DNA from: a virus
IMG/VR virus record: IMGVR_UViG_3300011013_000115
Coordinates: 1-21,465 of that record
Length of the DNA stretch: 21,465 nt
Reading direction: 5' to 3' (one strand)
The stretch's first letter is position 1; each line of letters begins with the position of its first letter. Position numbers and translations under genes: made by a program. Under the pieces are notes generated by a model that searched no databases, was not told the DNA's origin, and worked only from the letters and a program-made list of their open reading frames with translations. Of this stretch, positions 11,001-17,258 are shown piece by piece.

Positions 11001-11683
11001 CAACTACAGTTTCAAGTACCACTGTTGAAGTCGCTGATAAGAACATTGAACTTGGTAAGGTAGCAAGCCCATCAGATTCAACAGCAGATGGTGGTGGTAT
11101 TACTCTTGATGCTGGATCTGACGGAGATAAAACTTGGAATTGGGTCAACTCCACCGATGCTTGGACAAGTTCAGAACATATTGATCTTGCAAGTGGAAAA
11201 GTATTAAAGATAAATGGAACACAAGTTCTTGATGGAACTAATTACACAGGCAATGCTGCAACAGCAACCAACGCTACCAATGCAGCAACAGTAACTGGAG
11301 CAGCCCAAACAAACATCACTTCACTAGGAACTCTTAGTGCATTAACAGTTGCAGGGAATCTATTATTTACTGGGACAGGAATGGTTGATCTTCCTAGTGG
11401 AACAACTGCTCAAAGACCTGGCGGTGCAGATAGAGGGGCTATTAGATATAACTCAACTTTAGAAATATTTGAAGGTTATGATAATAATGGCTGGGGTGAG
11501 TTTGGAGGTGGCGGTGGAGCTACAGGTGCAAGTGGTGACAAGGTATTTCTTGAAAACGGACAAAGCGTTACAGCAAGTTATACTTTAACTGCAAACACAA
11601 ATGCAAGCTCTGTTGGCCCTTTGACGGTAAACTCAGGAGTAACAGTGACTATTCCAGCAAACGCTATCTGGGCAATTCTTTAA
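5063..11683 (+). CDS. Giant tail fibre / virion structural protein with decapeptide repeats and cupredoxin-like domain
   Basis: At 2206 residues this is the largest protein in the window. Residues 1-64 ('MADLQISQLPQL...') form a short N-terminal segment like those heading marine cyanophage structural proteins, probably for attachment. Residues 65 to about 769 are some 70 near-perfect ten-residue repeats of the type A-V-T-x-A-K-I-A-x-N. Residues about 770-1000 hold 'ASDLPxAT' and 'VTVDAKGRVT' fibre motifs. A 'TGQFFFD...DLYIYDG' module follows, then 'ALAGGTVTG' and 'LPKAGGTMTG', which are common in phage fibres. 'LATARTIGGVSF' and 'ETVYPxFVDxATGSQG' modules come next. Residues 1827-1930 are cupredoxin-like (H1870, C1917, H1920, M1923). 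After that come an 'ADKNIELGKVASP' module and a 'FLENGQSVTA...NSGVTVTIP' C terminus. The likely role is an elongated host-recognition fibre. A trimeric or solenoid structure is inference. Confidence 0.75.
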   Translation: MADLQISQLPQLAEADLAAVDELAVVDDSASETKRITAKALVEKGVALIDAGSIPGTALGTLASNAVTTASITNNAVTADKIAAGAVGASEIADGTITATEIAANTLTANQIAANAIGASELADDAVDTDAILDAAVTNAKIANGTIAYAKLNINNADIPGAKLADNSVTAGQIAADAVGASELADDAVDTNAIANLAVTSGKLAANSVTASKINDGVITGAKLVADTITATQIAANAITASELADDAVDTNAILNDAVTAAKLAAGAVDTTALGAAAVTGAKIASTTITAANIVAGTITATELAAGSVGASEIAANAVGASELADDAVDTAAIVNSAVTNAKIADGTIAYAKLNLSDGDIPAAKIASNSLTANQIAANAVGASELADNAVDTAAIADDAVTGAKIAAATIAGANIAATTIAAGNIVANTITASEIAPNAIGASELADDAVDTAAIANTAVTGAKIANATITAAKLNLSNGDIAGAKIADNSLTASQIAANAIGSSELADNAVDTSAIADDAVTGAKIAAATIEGANIVTGTITATQLAADSVGASEIAANAVGASELADDAVDTAAIVNLAVTGAKIANATVTAAKLSLSAGDIDGTKIANDSLTATQIAANAITASELADNAVDTAALAANSVTAAKIAANAVTASELADNAVDTAAVADAAITTAKIADGAVTAAKLSGTIEAGTLADNAVTTAKIADDAVTAAKLGAGAVDTTALGATSVTTAKIAASAVTDAKVATGISGTKITDATITAAKLNTANIDRSLNVASGSLGINNVISAGTSAGISYNAQGLITAATALVASDLPVATATAVGGVSIVSSGGLAVTGAGALSIAATTTGATATKVTFNNFGQITGTATLAASDLPIATASAVGGVSVPTGGPLSVDSNGAITVTDSGVTAGTGTKVTVDAKGRVTTLATLSDSDVPNHSAALITSGTIATARIANDAITGAKIANASTTLFGSVAQTGFPNSEFTGQFFFDSVSEDLYIYDGNAYQPITTLTKGSLVFGGTFNAGTSKVASVTTAGAAAGLSIGSNVPTPTSSTDGLYLVVENAGTPSAPAPVVALAPPDYILGVTNTGGSSWEEIDLSQTVAGQVASNIVFTPYGQIGATNVQDALQELETEKLALAGGTVTGQVLFNNTATLVFEGSTVDAYETTLGVVDPTTADKTILLPNTSGTLITHNDSGTVTSTMIADGTIVNADINASAGITLTRLEGITAAKIIVGNSSGVAAQVSVTGDIAISNAGVVSITANSIVDGDISGSAAITGSKITTGTTSAVGVLQLTDSAASTSATTAATPAAVKIAKDAADAAATTANAALPKAGGTMTGNLILDNASELRFTEADSDGANYTALKAQAQASDITLTLPATAPTANQVLKANASTPTTLEWATDTTNTAAADITGTTLASNVVASSLTSVGTLTSLTVSGTITGDVTGDLTGNADTATILATARTIGGVSFNGSANIDLPGVNTAGNQNTTGNAATATALATARTIGGVSFDGTANITLPGVNASGTQDTSGTAALATQFTVTANDTTNETVYPIFVDAATGSQGAETDSALTYNPSTGALTTTTFIGNLTGNVTGTADLATQFTVTANNSTDETVYPLFVDGATGSQGAETDTGLSYNPSSGALTATSFVGALTGNASTATILATARDINGVSFNGSADITITAAAGTLTGATLASGVTASSLTSVGTLTGLTSSGDINLNAQADLRFKDADSSHYVALQSPASIASSFTLTLPSADAAVSGYVLASDGSGTLSWVDPGSTSSPTFTGDVSLTNDGNLVGFAALNGTYTGNAKTLTVTVASKTGAHRYNGSGSSSGYKIDGKESPFITLTPGRTYKFDQADGTNSGHPFRFYLEADKTTAYTTGVTTNGTAGSSGAYTQIVVSDTTPSVLHYQCSAHSLMGNAVQTNSNVAAAGQLTGATLASGVTASSLTSVGTLGSLNVTNNVVVGGNLTVNGTTTTVSSTTVEVADKNIELGKVASPSDSTADGGGITLDAGSDGDKTWNWVNSTDAWTSSEHIDLASGKVLKINGTQVLDGTNYTGNAATATNATNAATVTGAAQTNITSLGTLSALTVAGNLLFTGTGMVDLPSGTTAQRPGGADRGAIRYNSTLEIFEGYDNNGWGEFGGGGGATGASGDKVFLENGQSVTASYTLTANTNASSVGPLTVNSGVTVTIPANAIWAIL
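5255..7370 (+). repeat. About 70 tandem ten-residue repeats inside the giant fibre gene
   Basis: By hand the translation divides into about 70 ten-residue units, nearly all 30 nt long, with consensus [NDG]-A-V-T-x-A-K-I-A-x. Four units are 12 residues long (the 'GDIPAAKIAS' type), starting near 5525, 6131, 6497 and 6863, and two are nine residues. The block 'SELAD[DN]AVDT' occurs ten times. A hydrophobic residue falls every five positions, usually with Ala, Ser, Asn or Asp two residues before it. That spacing resembles the pentapeptide-repeat beta-solenoid. From 6131 a larger unit of exactly 366 nt repeats (6131-6496, 6497-6862, and a third copy from 6863 that later diverges). Confidence 0.9.
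10541..10857 (+). other. Cupredoxin-like domain within the giant fibre protein
   Basis: Residues about 1827-1930 of the fibre protein contain 'LTPGRTYKFDQADGTNSGHPF', a Tyr/Thr/Gly-rich middle, 'GAYTQIVVS' and then 'LHYQCSAHSLMG'. The order His1870, Cys1917, His1920, Met1923 is the type-1 copper ligand order of plastocyanin-like proteins. The C-x2-H-x2-M loop is shorter than in classical plastocyanin (C-x2-H-x4-M). Domains with this signature are, as I recall, frequent in marine phage structural proteins. Copper binding and any redox role are unproven, and the domain may serve only as a structural or binding module. Confidence 0.65.
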
Positions 11684-11686
11684 ATC

Positions 11687-13726
11687 ATGGCTTACGGCAA
11701 AATTAGAGTTGACACTCTTACTTGGGATAACTCAGGTACTCCCACCGATGTAACAATTAGTGCTTTGCCAACAGCGGCAAATCCAACTTTTACAGGTGCG
11801 ATTAGCCTAAATGCTCAAGGTGATTTTAGATATTACGACTCAGATTCAAGTAATTATGTAGGCTTTCAAGCTCCTGGGACAGTTTCAAGCAATGTGCTTT
11901 GGACATTACCTGGAGCAGATGGCTCGGCAGGGCAACAGCTTTCTACCGATGGATCTGGAACTCTTTCTTGGTCTGATGCAACTAATGTTCAGGCGGCAAG
12001 TTTAACTGGAACAACGATGGCAGCTAATGTTGTTGCTAGTTCTTTAACTTCTGTAGGCACTTTAAGTTCACTCACAATTGATGGCGATGTCACTTTCACT
12101 GGGGCAAGTTCAAATGGGTTATGGGATAAGTCAGCAGATGCGTTTGTCGCAAATTTAACTGGTACTGCTTCTATAGCTACAAGTGTCACAGTTGCAGATG
12201 AGTCGTCAGACACAACTTGTTTCCCACTATTTGCAACGGCTGCGACAGGAAACCTGCCTCCTAAATCAGGAACAAATTTAACTTTTAACGCAAACACTGG
12301 TGCTTTAGCAGCTACTTCTTTTACAGGAAATTTATTAAATTGCACTGGAAATGCAGCGACAGCCACAGCACTTGAAACTGCAAGGACAATTGGTGGAACA
12401 AGTTTTGATGGATCTGCAAATATAGCCGTAGCTTTAGCTGCTACTGCTACAGCACTTGCAACTGCAAGAAATATCGGTGGTGTGTCGTTTGATGGATCAG
12501 CAAATATAGATCTGCCTGGTGTCAACACTGCTGGCAACCAAGATACAAGTGGAACCGCAGCACTCGCTACTCAATTTACAGTTAGTGCTAATAACTCTAC
12601 TAACGAAACTGTTTATCCCATATTTGTTGATGGTGCTACTGGTTCTCAAGGAGGAGAAACTGACACTGGTTTAAGTTATAACCCTTCTAGTGGTGCTTTA
12701 AGTTCTACAACCTTTATCGGAGCATTAACTGGTAATTCTACTACAGCTACTAAAGCTAATAGCGTTCAGGTAGATGCCACTTCTGATACAAACTGTTTCC
12801 CTATGCTTACAGCTTCAGGTGCAACAGGCCAAAAAGCAGTTAAGAGTAGTTCTAATTTATCTTTCAACTCTAGTTCTGGAGCGTTAACAGCTACAAGTTT
12901 CGTTGGAGATCTAACTGGAGATGTCACTGGAGATGTTACTGGAAATACCTCTGGTTCTTCTGGGTCATGTACTGGTAATTCTGCGACTGCAACTACAGCA
13001 ACTAATGTCACTGTTAGTGCTAATAACTCTAGTAATGAAACCGTTTACCCTCTATTTGTAGATGGGGCAACTGGTACTCAAGGGGCTGAAACTGATACAG
13101 GTTTAACTTATAACCCTAGTAGTGGATTGCTTACAAGCACAGGATTTGCTGGTGCATTAACTGGAAACGTCACAGGTAACTGTTCTGGTTCTTCTGGATC
13201 TTGTACTGGTAACGCTGCAACTGCGGATGGTGTAGATACAACAGCTACCAGTTCTGACGCAAGTCATTATCTAACATTCGTTGATTCTTCTTCTTCAACA
13301 GCAGGGGAAACAATCCGAATGGATTCAAACCTGACATATAACCCTTCAAGTAATTTACTTACCGTTCCTATTCTTGAAATAACTAAATCATTTGAAAATC
13401 ATCAAACAGTTACTCATAGTTCTTCTGGTGGGTTATCACTTGATTTGAATAATGGAAATATTATTTATCTCAACCAAGGGGCAAACGCAACTTCTGTATC
13501 TCTCACTAACGCACCAAACAGTCATGCAGTTAGTTTTACTATCGTTCGTAAAAACACAGCAGGTTCTGCCTTAAGTATTACTTGGGGTTCTGCTTTTAAA
13601 TGGCCTTCTGGAGGTACAGCACCAACATTAACCAACACATCAAACGCTATAGACATTCTTACGTTTATAACTTTTGATGCTGGTACTACTATTTACTCCA
13701 TTAAAACTGGTACTAACTTCGCTTAA
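11687..13726 (+). CDS. Second tail fibre-like protein, modular
   Basis: This 679-residue protein begins three bases after the giant fibre gene. The N terminus ('MAYGKIRVDTLTWDNSG') and 'NPTFTGAISLNAQGDFRYYD' are typical of fibre heads that place a 'GSGTLSW' module after a 'LPGADGSAGQQL' strand. About five modules of some 60 residues follow, with core 'ETVYPLFVDGATG...LTYNPSSGxLT...F.GxLTGN'. Two of them are the more distant 'CFPLF/CFPML' type. They are interleaved with 'ATALATARxIGGVSFDGSANI' spacers also found in the giant fibre. The last 120 residues ('FENHQTVTHSSSGG' to 'IYSIKTGTNFA') differ from the giant fibre and probably form the distal, receptor-facing or trimer-locking domain. Repeated 'SGSSGSCTGN' linkers carry single cysteines. 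It is likely a second fibre or a distal fibre segment of the same appendage. Confidence 0.7.
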   Translation: MAYGKIRVDTLTWDNSGTPTDVTISALPTAANPTFTGAISLNAQGDFRYYDSDSSNYVGFQAPGTVSSNVLWTLPGADGSAGQQLSTDGSGTLSWSDATNVQAASLTGTTMAANVVASSLTSVGTLSSLTIDGDVTFTGASSNGLWDKSADAFVANLTGTASIATSVTVADESSDTTCFPLFATAATGNLPPKSGTNLTFNANTGALAATSFTGNLLNCTGNAATATALETARTIGGTSFDGSANIAVALAATATALATARNIGGVSFDGSANIDLPGVNTAGNQDTSGTAALATQFTVSANNSTNETVYPIFVDGATGSQGGETDTGLSYNPSSGALSSTTFIGALTGNSTTATKANSVQVDATSDTNCFPMLTASGATGQKAVKSSSNLSFNSSSGALTATSFVGDLTGDVTGDVTGNTSGSSGSCTGNSATATTATNVTVSANNSSNETVYPLFVDGATGTQGAETDTGLTYNPSSGLLTSTGFAGALTGNVTGNCSGSSGSCTGNAATADGVDTTATSSDASHYLTFVDSSSSTAGETIRMDSNLTYNPSSNLLTVPILEITKSFENHQTVTHSSSGGLSLDLNNGNIIYLNQGANATSVSLTNAPNSHAVSFTIVRKNTAGSALSITWGSAFKWPSGGTAPTLTNTSNAIDILTFITFDAGTTIYSIKTGTNFA

Positions 13727-13728
13727 TC

Positions 13729-14673
13729 ATGTATATCGACATTGAAACGAAGAGACTTTTACCTTCTCTTCCAAACGTCTATAAACACACATCGAATTTT
13801 CAGGCTCTTACTGAAGATGAACTGACTGGTCTTTTTGTGTACCCAATAGAGTCATTTCACGAAGATAACAACTACACTGTGCTGACTGATATTTTAGGGA
13901 CTAAATATATTGAGTATGATCAAGTAACTTTGCAATCAGGGGAAGTTGAAATAGGTAAAGACGTTAAAGTTGTTTTAGATGAACAATATTTTATTGATAA
14001 AATCAATACAGATAAAGGACAAACAGGTAATTATCCAACTGTAAAAAGAGCGTTACTAAATCAACCAATAGTTGATACTTCAAAGCCAGAAGAGCCACCA
14101 GCAGAATATGTATTTAGTGATTCAGAAAGTTATGTTTTTATTCTTTTAGGAACTTCAACATATGAAACTTTAAATGAAACTCCAACAGAAGATTGGTCAA
14201 CAGAAGATAAAACTTCTGATGTTCAAAAGCGTTATAAATACTCTTTAACTCGTACTAAATTATCATCCATGCCTTCGATCTCTGTTGGCGATAAAGTAAA
14301 TCAAGTAAATGGATTTCGTGGTGTTGTGAATTCAATTGATACAAGTAGTCAAGTTGTAAAGGTAACAAGTTGCTATGGGGTAGATCAGATTGATAAAGCA
14401 AAAGTTTTGACTATTGGTTCAGAAGAACTTGCAACCACAAATGTATTTTCTTATGAACAATATAGAAAAGTTATTTCTTATGGAGGTTTAAATATTGATT
14501 TTGGTTCTGAATACAATTCAGATCTAGCTTCTGCAAAAATAAAAATTGAAACTATTTATACTTCTGCTGATTTTGTAGAAACTGGTGAAAACTTGACCAA
14601 GATCCAGCATACTGGGGAAGATACTGATATTACGAGGGCTAAAACAATGAACTCGCAAGGGAGGTTGGTCTAA
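13729..14673 (+). CDS. Unrecognised phage virion-region protein
   Basis: This 314-residue protein starts on ATG two bases after the fibre gene stop. It is acidic and rich in Thr, Ser, Tyr and Val, with no signal peptide, membrane span or enzyme motif. The first 75 residues contain 'MYIDIETKRLLPSLPNVYKH' and 'EDNNYTVLTDILGTKYIEYD'. Residues about 150-260 look beta-rich, with a 'VGDKVNQVNGFRGVVNSIDT' segment resembling a small barrel strand pair. The C terminus ('ITRAKTMNSQGRLV') is charged. It sits between fibre genes and the glycine-rich adhesin-like gene, so it could be a fibre hinge, adaptor or chaperone. I do not recognise the family, and the structural role is inferred from position only. 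Confidence 0.55.
   Translation: MYIDIETKRLLPSLPNVYKHTSNFQALTEDELTGLFVYPIESFHEDNNYTVLTDILGTKYIEYDQVTLQSGEVEIGKDVKVVLDEQYFIDKINTDKGQTGNYPTVKRALLNQPIVDTSKPEEPPAEYVFSDSESYVFILLGTSTYETLNETPTEDWSTEDKTSDVQKRYKYSLTRTKLSSMPSISVGDKVNQVNGFRGVVNSIDTSSQVVKVTSCYGVDQIDKAKVLTIGSEELATTNVFSYEQYRKVISYGGLNIDFGSEYNSDLASAKIKIETIYTSADFVETGENLTKIQHTGEDTDITRAKTMNSQGRLV
14657..14664 (+). promoter_or_regulatory. Strong ribosome binding site inside the end of the preceding gene
   Basis: AAGGGAGG lies eight bases before the ATG of the FN3/glycine-rich gene, within the last codons of the upstream gene. Most genes in this block lack so good a Shine-Dalgarno match, so it suggests efficient independent initiation of the downstream gene. 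It also supports the ATG at 14673 as the start. Confidence 0.6.
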
Positions 14674-15722
14674 TGGCTACTATAGGTTCTTCTCAAAGGA
14701 TGAGAATGGTTGGCCCAGAGCCACCAGGTACTCCTGATAATTTTGCAGCCACTAAGTCAACAACTGCTAGTAAAACAATAAATTTAAGTTGGTCTGCTCC
14801 TTCTGGCCCTGCAATAGTTACTGGTTATAAACTATCTAGGGCTGGTTCTGTTATTGCAACTCAGGCAGGTACAACGTACACAGATTCAGGTTTAGCTGCA
14901 TACAGCACCAGTTATTCATATTCAGTAGTTGCTTACAACGCAGATGGTGACTCAGTAACACCAGCAACAGCCAGTGCAACTACAAATGCACAGTGCATTC
15001 CACCTGCCACAATTGAACTTGCTGCTGATGGTGATTTGGAAGGTTACAACACATCAGGAAGTAGTCACACAGATTCAAATTTATGGTCAACTAATAGTGG
15101 AAAGACTACTAGTGTAACTATTCCTGATGGTTGTTTTAAGGTAAGCGTTCAGGCTTTAAGTGGTGGTGGTGGTGGTTACAGGTACAGCAATCAAACACAT
15201 CATGGTTCTTGTTATCAAGGCCAAAACAGCGGTGGTGGTGGTGGTGGTGCATATATAAATGCTCAAAGTCCAGTAACACCAGGAACAACAGTCACAGTAC
15301 AAGCAGGGAAAGGAGGTAATAGAGGTTACTCAGGTGGGCCTTCTGGAATAAAAGATGTCATTGCGGTTTACGGAGGTGATCGAGGTTCTAGGTATCCAAA
15401 TGCTAATCCTGGTGGGTATGCACAAGCTGGTGGTTCACTCCCATATGCGCAGGTAGTTGCAGGTGATGCTTCTTCTGGCAGGAATGGTGGTGACGCTGCT
15501 AACGATGGATCTAACCCAACTGGTGTAGCTGGGTGGACTCATTCTGGCGGTGCTGATCAAACTTGCAGTGGTTGCGCTGGTTGCACTGGCCCTAACGCTC
15601 CTGCATTTGGTGGTGGTGGTGGTGCTGGGGGTACAGATAGTGGTTCTTTATATGGTGAAACAGCTTACGCAGGAGGGAATGGTGGTGGTGGATATGCTAG
15701 GGCGGTATTCGCAGAAAGTTGA
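14673..15722 (+). CDS. Fibronectin-III plus glycine-rich protein, probable tail-tip adhesin
   Basis: The 349 residues have two clear parts. Residues about 17-106 are a fibronectin type III domain: 'PPGTPDNFAATKS' start, 'INLSWSAP', 'VTGYKLSRAG', 'YTDSGL', 'YSYSVVAYNADGDS'. Residues about 150-349 begin with a 'VSVQALSGGGGG' strand and become glycine-rich, with Gly runs near 164-168, 187-192 and 313-317, and 'VTPGTTVTVQAGKGGNRG' turns. A C-x2-C-x2-C motif lies at 298-304. Glycine-rich domains of this kind occur in phage distal tail proteins, and some T-even-type adhesins use polyglycine helices to hold receptor loops. The position after the fibre genes agrees. The TAATG junction upstream and the strong ribosome binding site favour ATG at 14673. 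Receptor binding is inference. Confidence 0.65.
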   Translation: MATIGSSQRMRMVGPEPPGTPDNFAATKSTTASKTINLSWSAPSGPAIVTGYKLSRAGSVIATQAGTTYTDSGLAAYSTSYSYSVVAYNADGDSVTPATASATTNAQCIPPATIELAADGDLEGYNTSGSSHTDSNLWSTNSGKTTSVTIPDGCFKVSVQALSGGGGGYRYSNQTHHGSCYQGQNSGGGGGGAYINAQSPVTPGTTVTVQAGKGGNRGYSGGPSGIKDVIAVYGGDRGSRYPNANPGGYAQAGGSLPYAQVVAGDASSGRNGGDAANDGSNPTGVAGWTHSGGADQTCSGCAGCTGPNAPAFGGGGGAGGTDSGSLYGETAYAGGNGGGGYARAVFAES

Positions 15723-16327
15723 TTGTTAAATTAAAAACTAAATTCGATAAAATTCAGCATTTGCATCAGTGGTTTGAAGAAACTTATAATTTTATAATGC
15801 CTGTTTTTTTAAGTCATAATAAATATCCAGAATTAACTTTATCTAACGAGGAATGTAAACAGCTAATAGATCATGCAAATATGAGAGTTTATAATATAAG
15901 AAAAACATTACAACGTGGGTCTAGAGATGTTCATCCAAGCAATGAACTTGCACCTATTCAAAAGATAAAAAACCTAGCATTGGAAGTGAATCGGCTAACT
16001 TATAATTATGATTTAGATGAGCATGATTTTGAATGTATTATTCATAAATTTCAAAATGGAATGGGTTATTGTTTTCATCAAGATATAAATAGTTATAGGC
16101 CATATTGTAAACTTTCAGTAAGTGTTCAATTAAATGATTTAGAAGGTAATACTGGAGGTGATCTGGTCTTTTTTGAAAATGGTAAGCCAGAAGACGATTT
16201 TGTAATTCCAAGGGAACAAGGTGCTGTAACTGTTTTTCCTCCTTTCTTGCATCACAAAGTTTCTACCGTAAAATCAGGAGTAAGAAATTCTCTAGTTTTA
16301 TTTTTTTACGGCCCTAGATTCAAATGA
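15719..16327 (+). CDS. 2OG-Fe(II) oxygenase, prolyl 4-hydroxylase/PKHD-like
   Basis: The 202-residue frame starts on TTG in a 4-base TTGA overlap with the previous stop. A start at the internal ATG (15797) would remove 26 residues before the domain and is possible. The fold signature is complete: an 'LTLSNEECKQLIDHA' start, the metal pair H120-Q-D122 in 'CFHQD', 'LNDLEGNTGGDLVFF', and distal H179 followed ten residues later by R189 in 'HHKVSTVKSGVR'. Such enzymes use Fe(II), oxygen and 2-oxoglutarate to hydroxylate proteins or small molecules. The Arg co-substrate ligand is nearer PKHD/PiuC-type enzymes than animal prolyl hydroxylases. Its substrate is unknown. It overlaps the peroxiredoxin gene by 4 bases (ATGA), so the two are probably made together. 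Confidence 0.8.
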   Translation: MIVKLKTKFDKIQHLHQWFEETYNFIMPVFLSHNKYPELTLSNEECKQLIDHANMRVYNIRKTLQRGSRDVHPSNELAPIQKIKNLALEVNRLTYNYDLDEHDFECIIHKFQNGMGYCFHQDINSYRPYCKLSVSVQLNDLEGNTGGDLVFFENGKPEDDFVIPREQGAVTVFPPFLHHKVSTVKSGVRNSLVLFFYGPRFK

Positions 16328-16839
16328 GAAAAAACGCATTAAACACAGGTTTTTTTGTTAGTTCTTATGAGATGAAGCATCCTGAAGAGAAATATCATGT
16401 ATTTTCAACTAGACAAATAAATCTAAAAGATTTAACACGAAATCGATGTGTAATACTTACTCTACCTGGTGCTTTCACTCCTACTTGCACTTATCAACAT
16501 GTACCTTCCTTTGAAGACAAGTATGATGAAATACGATCTTACGGTGTAAATGAAGTTTATATTTTAACTATCAATGATTTTTTCACTCAACGAGTATGGC
16601 TTGATGCAATGGGTATTACAAAATTAAAGGCTATTAGTGATATGGAATTAGTTTTTGGAAATAATTTAAACAATGCTATTTATAGAGATGAGTTAGGAGT
16701 AAGAAACCAACGTGAAATATTAGTCTTTGATAATTGCAAAGTAGAAAAACGATTTACAGAGGTATATGAAAGCAATATTCACGACCCTTTTGATAAAACT
16801 AAAGTAAAAAACTTGTTGGATTACCTAAAAACCCTATAA
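16324..16839 (+). CDS. Peroxiredoxin (Prx5/redoxin-type)
   Basis: This 171-residue protein carries the peroxiredoxin active-site motif 'PGAFTPTC', with T52 and peroxidatic C55. Matching downstream features are 'YILTINDFFTQRVWLDAMGI' and the Prx5-like 'YRDELGVRNQREILVFDN' with conserved Arg near 127-130. Family members reduce hydrogen peroxide or organic peroxides in the cytoplasm, using thioredoxin, glutathione or similar. Two further cysteines, C42 and C138, are present, and C138 in 'FDNCKVEK' is a candidate resolving residue. The length is typical of the family. It is unusual beside phage tail genes and overlaps the upstream oxygenase by 4 bases. A link to oxidative stress in a photosynthetic or oxygen-rich host is plausible but inferred. 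Confidence 0.85.
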   Translation: MRKNALNTGFFVSSYEMKHPEEKYHVFSTRQINLKDLTRNRCVILTLPGAFTPTCTYQHVPSFEDKYDEIRSYGVNEVYILTINDFFTQRVWLDAMGITKLKAISDMELVFGNNLNNAIYRDELGVRNQREILVFDNCKVEKRFTEVYESNIHDPFDKTKVKNLLDYLKTL

Positions 16840-16863
16840 TTTGAAAGCATATACACTTTATCT

Positions 16864-17055
16864 ATGTCTACTATCTCTGAATTAGACGCTGCTGTTGAAG
16901 AATACAACGGTGTCGTTAAAAGACAGCAAGAAGCAAACAAAGCTGAACTTCAGCCTCTTGCAGTAAGAATCCAAGAATTACAAGGCAAAATTATCAACGA
17001 AGCTAGAGAAGCTGATCAAGCACCTGTTGACGGTGGTGAGGCTTGCCCTGCATGA
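16864..17055 (+). CDS. Small coiled-coil protein
   Basis: This 63-residue acidic protein is mostly a predicted helix. 'ISELDAAVEEYNGVVKRQQE' and 'LQPLAVRIQELQGKIINEA' show heptad-like spacing of Leu, Val and Ile. It has no membrane segment and ends in a short Gly/Pro/Cys tail. It begins after a 24-base gap, the largest in this block, and overlaps the following membrane-protein gene by 4 bases (ATGA). I recall similar small genes near cyanophage fibre genes, without known function. It may pair with the two membrane proteins that follow. Confidence 0.6.
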   Translation: MSTISELDAAVEEYNGVVKRQQEANKAELQPLAVRIQELQGKIINEAREADQAPVDGGEACPA

Positions 17056-17258
17056 TAAAAATCATAACTTGGATTAATTTCGCTGCCTTCATCTTGGGGG
17101 TAGCGAGTTTAGGTGGTGCATTTATTTTTAGATCAAAAATCTTTGATGCAGTACTAGATGGCGTTAAGAAAGAACTTCCTTCTTTAGTTCAAGATGCAAT
17201 GCCAGAAATGCCCAAAGTGCCTGAGATGACTGGTCCTGTGCTTCCGTTCGGCAAATGA
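17052..17258 (+). CDS. Small single-span membrane protein
   Basis: I chose the ATG at 17052, which forms a 4-base ATGA overlap with the upstream stop and has GGTGAGG about ten bases before it. A TTG three codons earlier is less likely. The 68 residues start with a hydrophobic segment ('WINFAAFILGVASLGGAFIF'), then a charged amphipathic helix ('KIFDAVLDGVKKELPSLV') and a Pro/Met-rich end. It is probably anchored in the inner membrane with the helix on one face. The coupling to a coiled-coil gene and another membrane protein suggests a small complex. A role in lysis or exclusion cannot be told from sequence. Confidence 0.6.
   Translation: MIKIITWINFAAFILGVASLGGAFIFRSKIFDAVLDGVKKELPSLVQDAMPEMPKVPEMTGPVLPFGK

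Noticed and set aside
11989-13011. Minus-strand open frames opposite the second fibre gene
   Set aside because: Low-complexity shadows of the modular fibre codons, with no ribosome binding site or motif.
16840-16863. Possible promoter before the coiled-coil gene (TTGAAA followed by AT-rich sequence)
   Set aside because: The gap is only 24 bases and no convincing -10 element falls at the proper spacing. In AT-rich DNA this is expected by chance.
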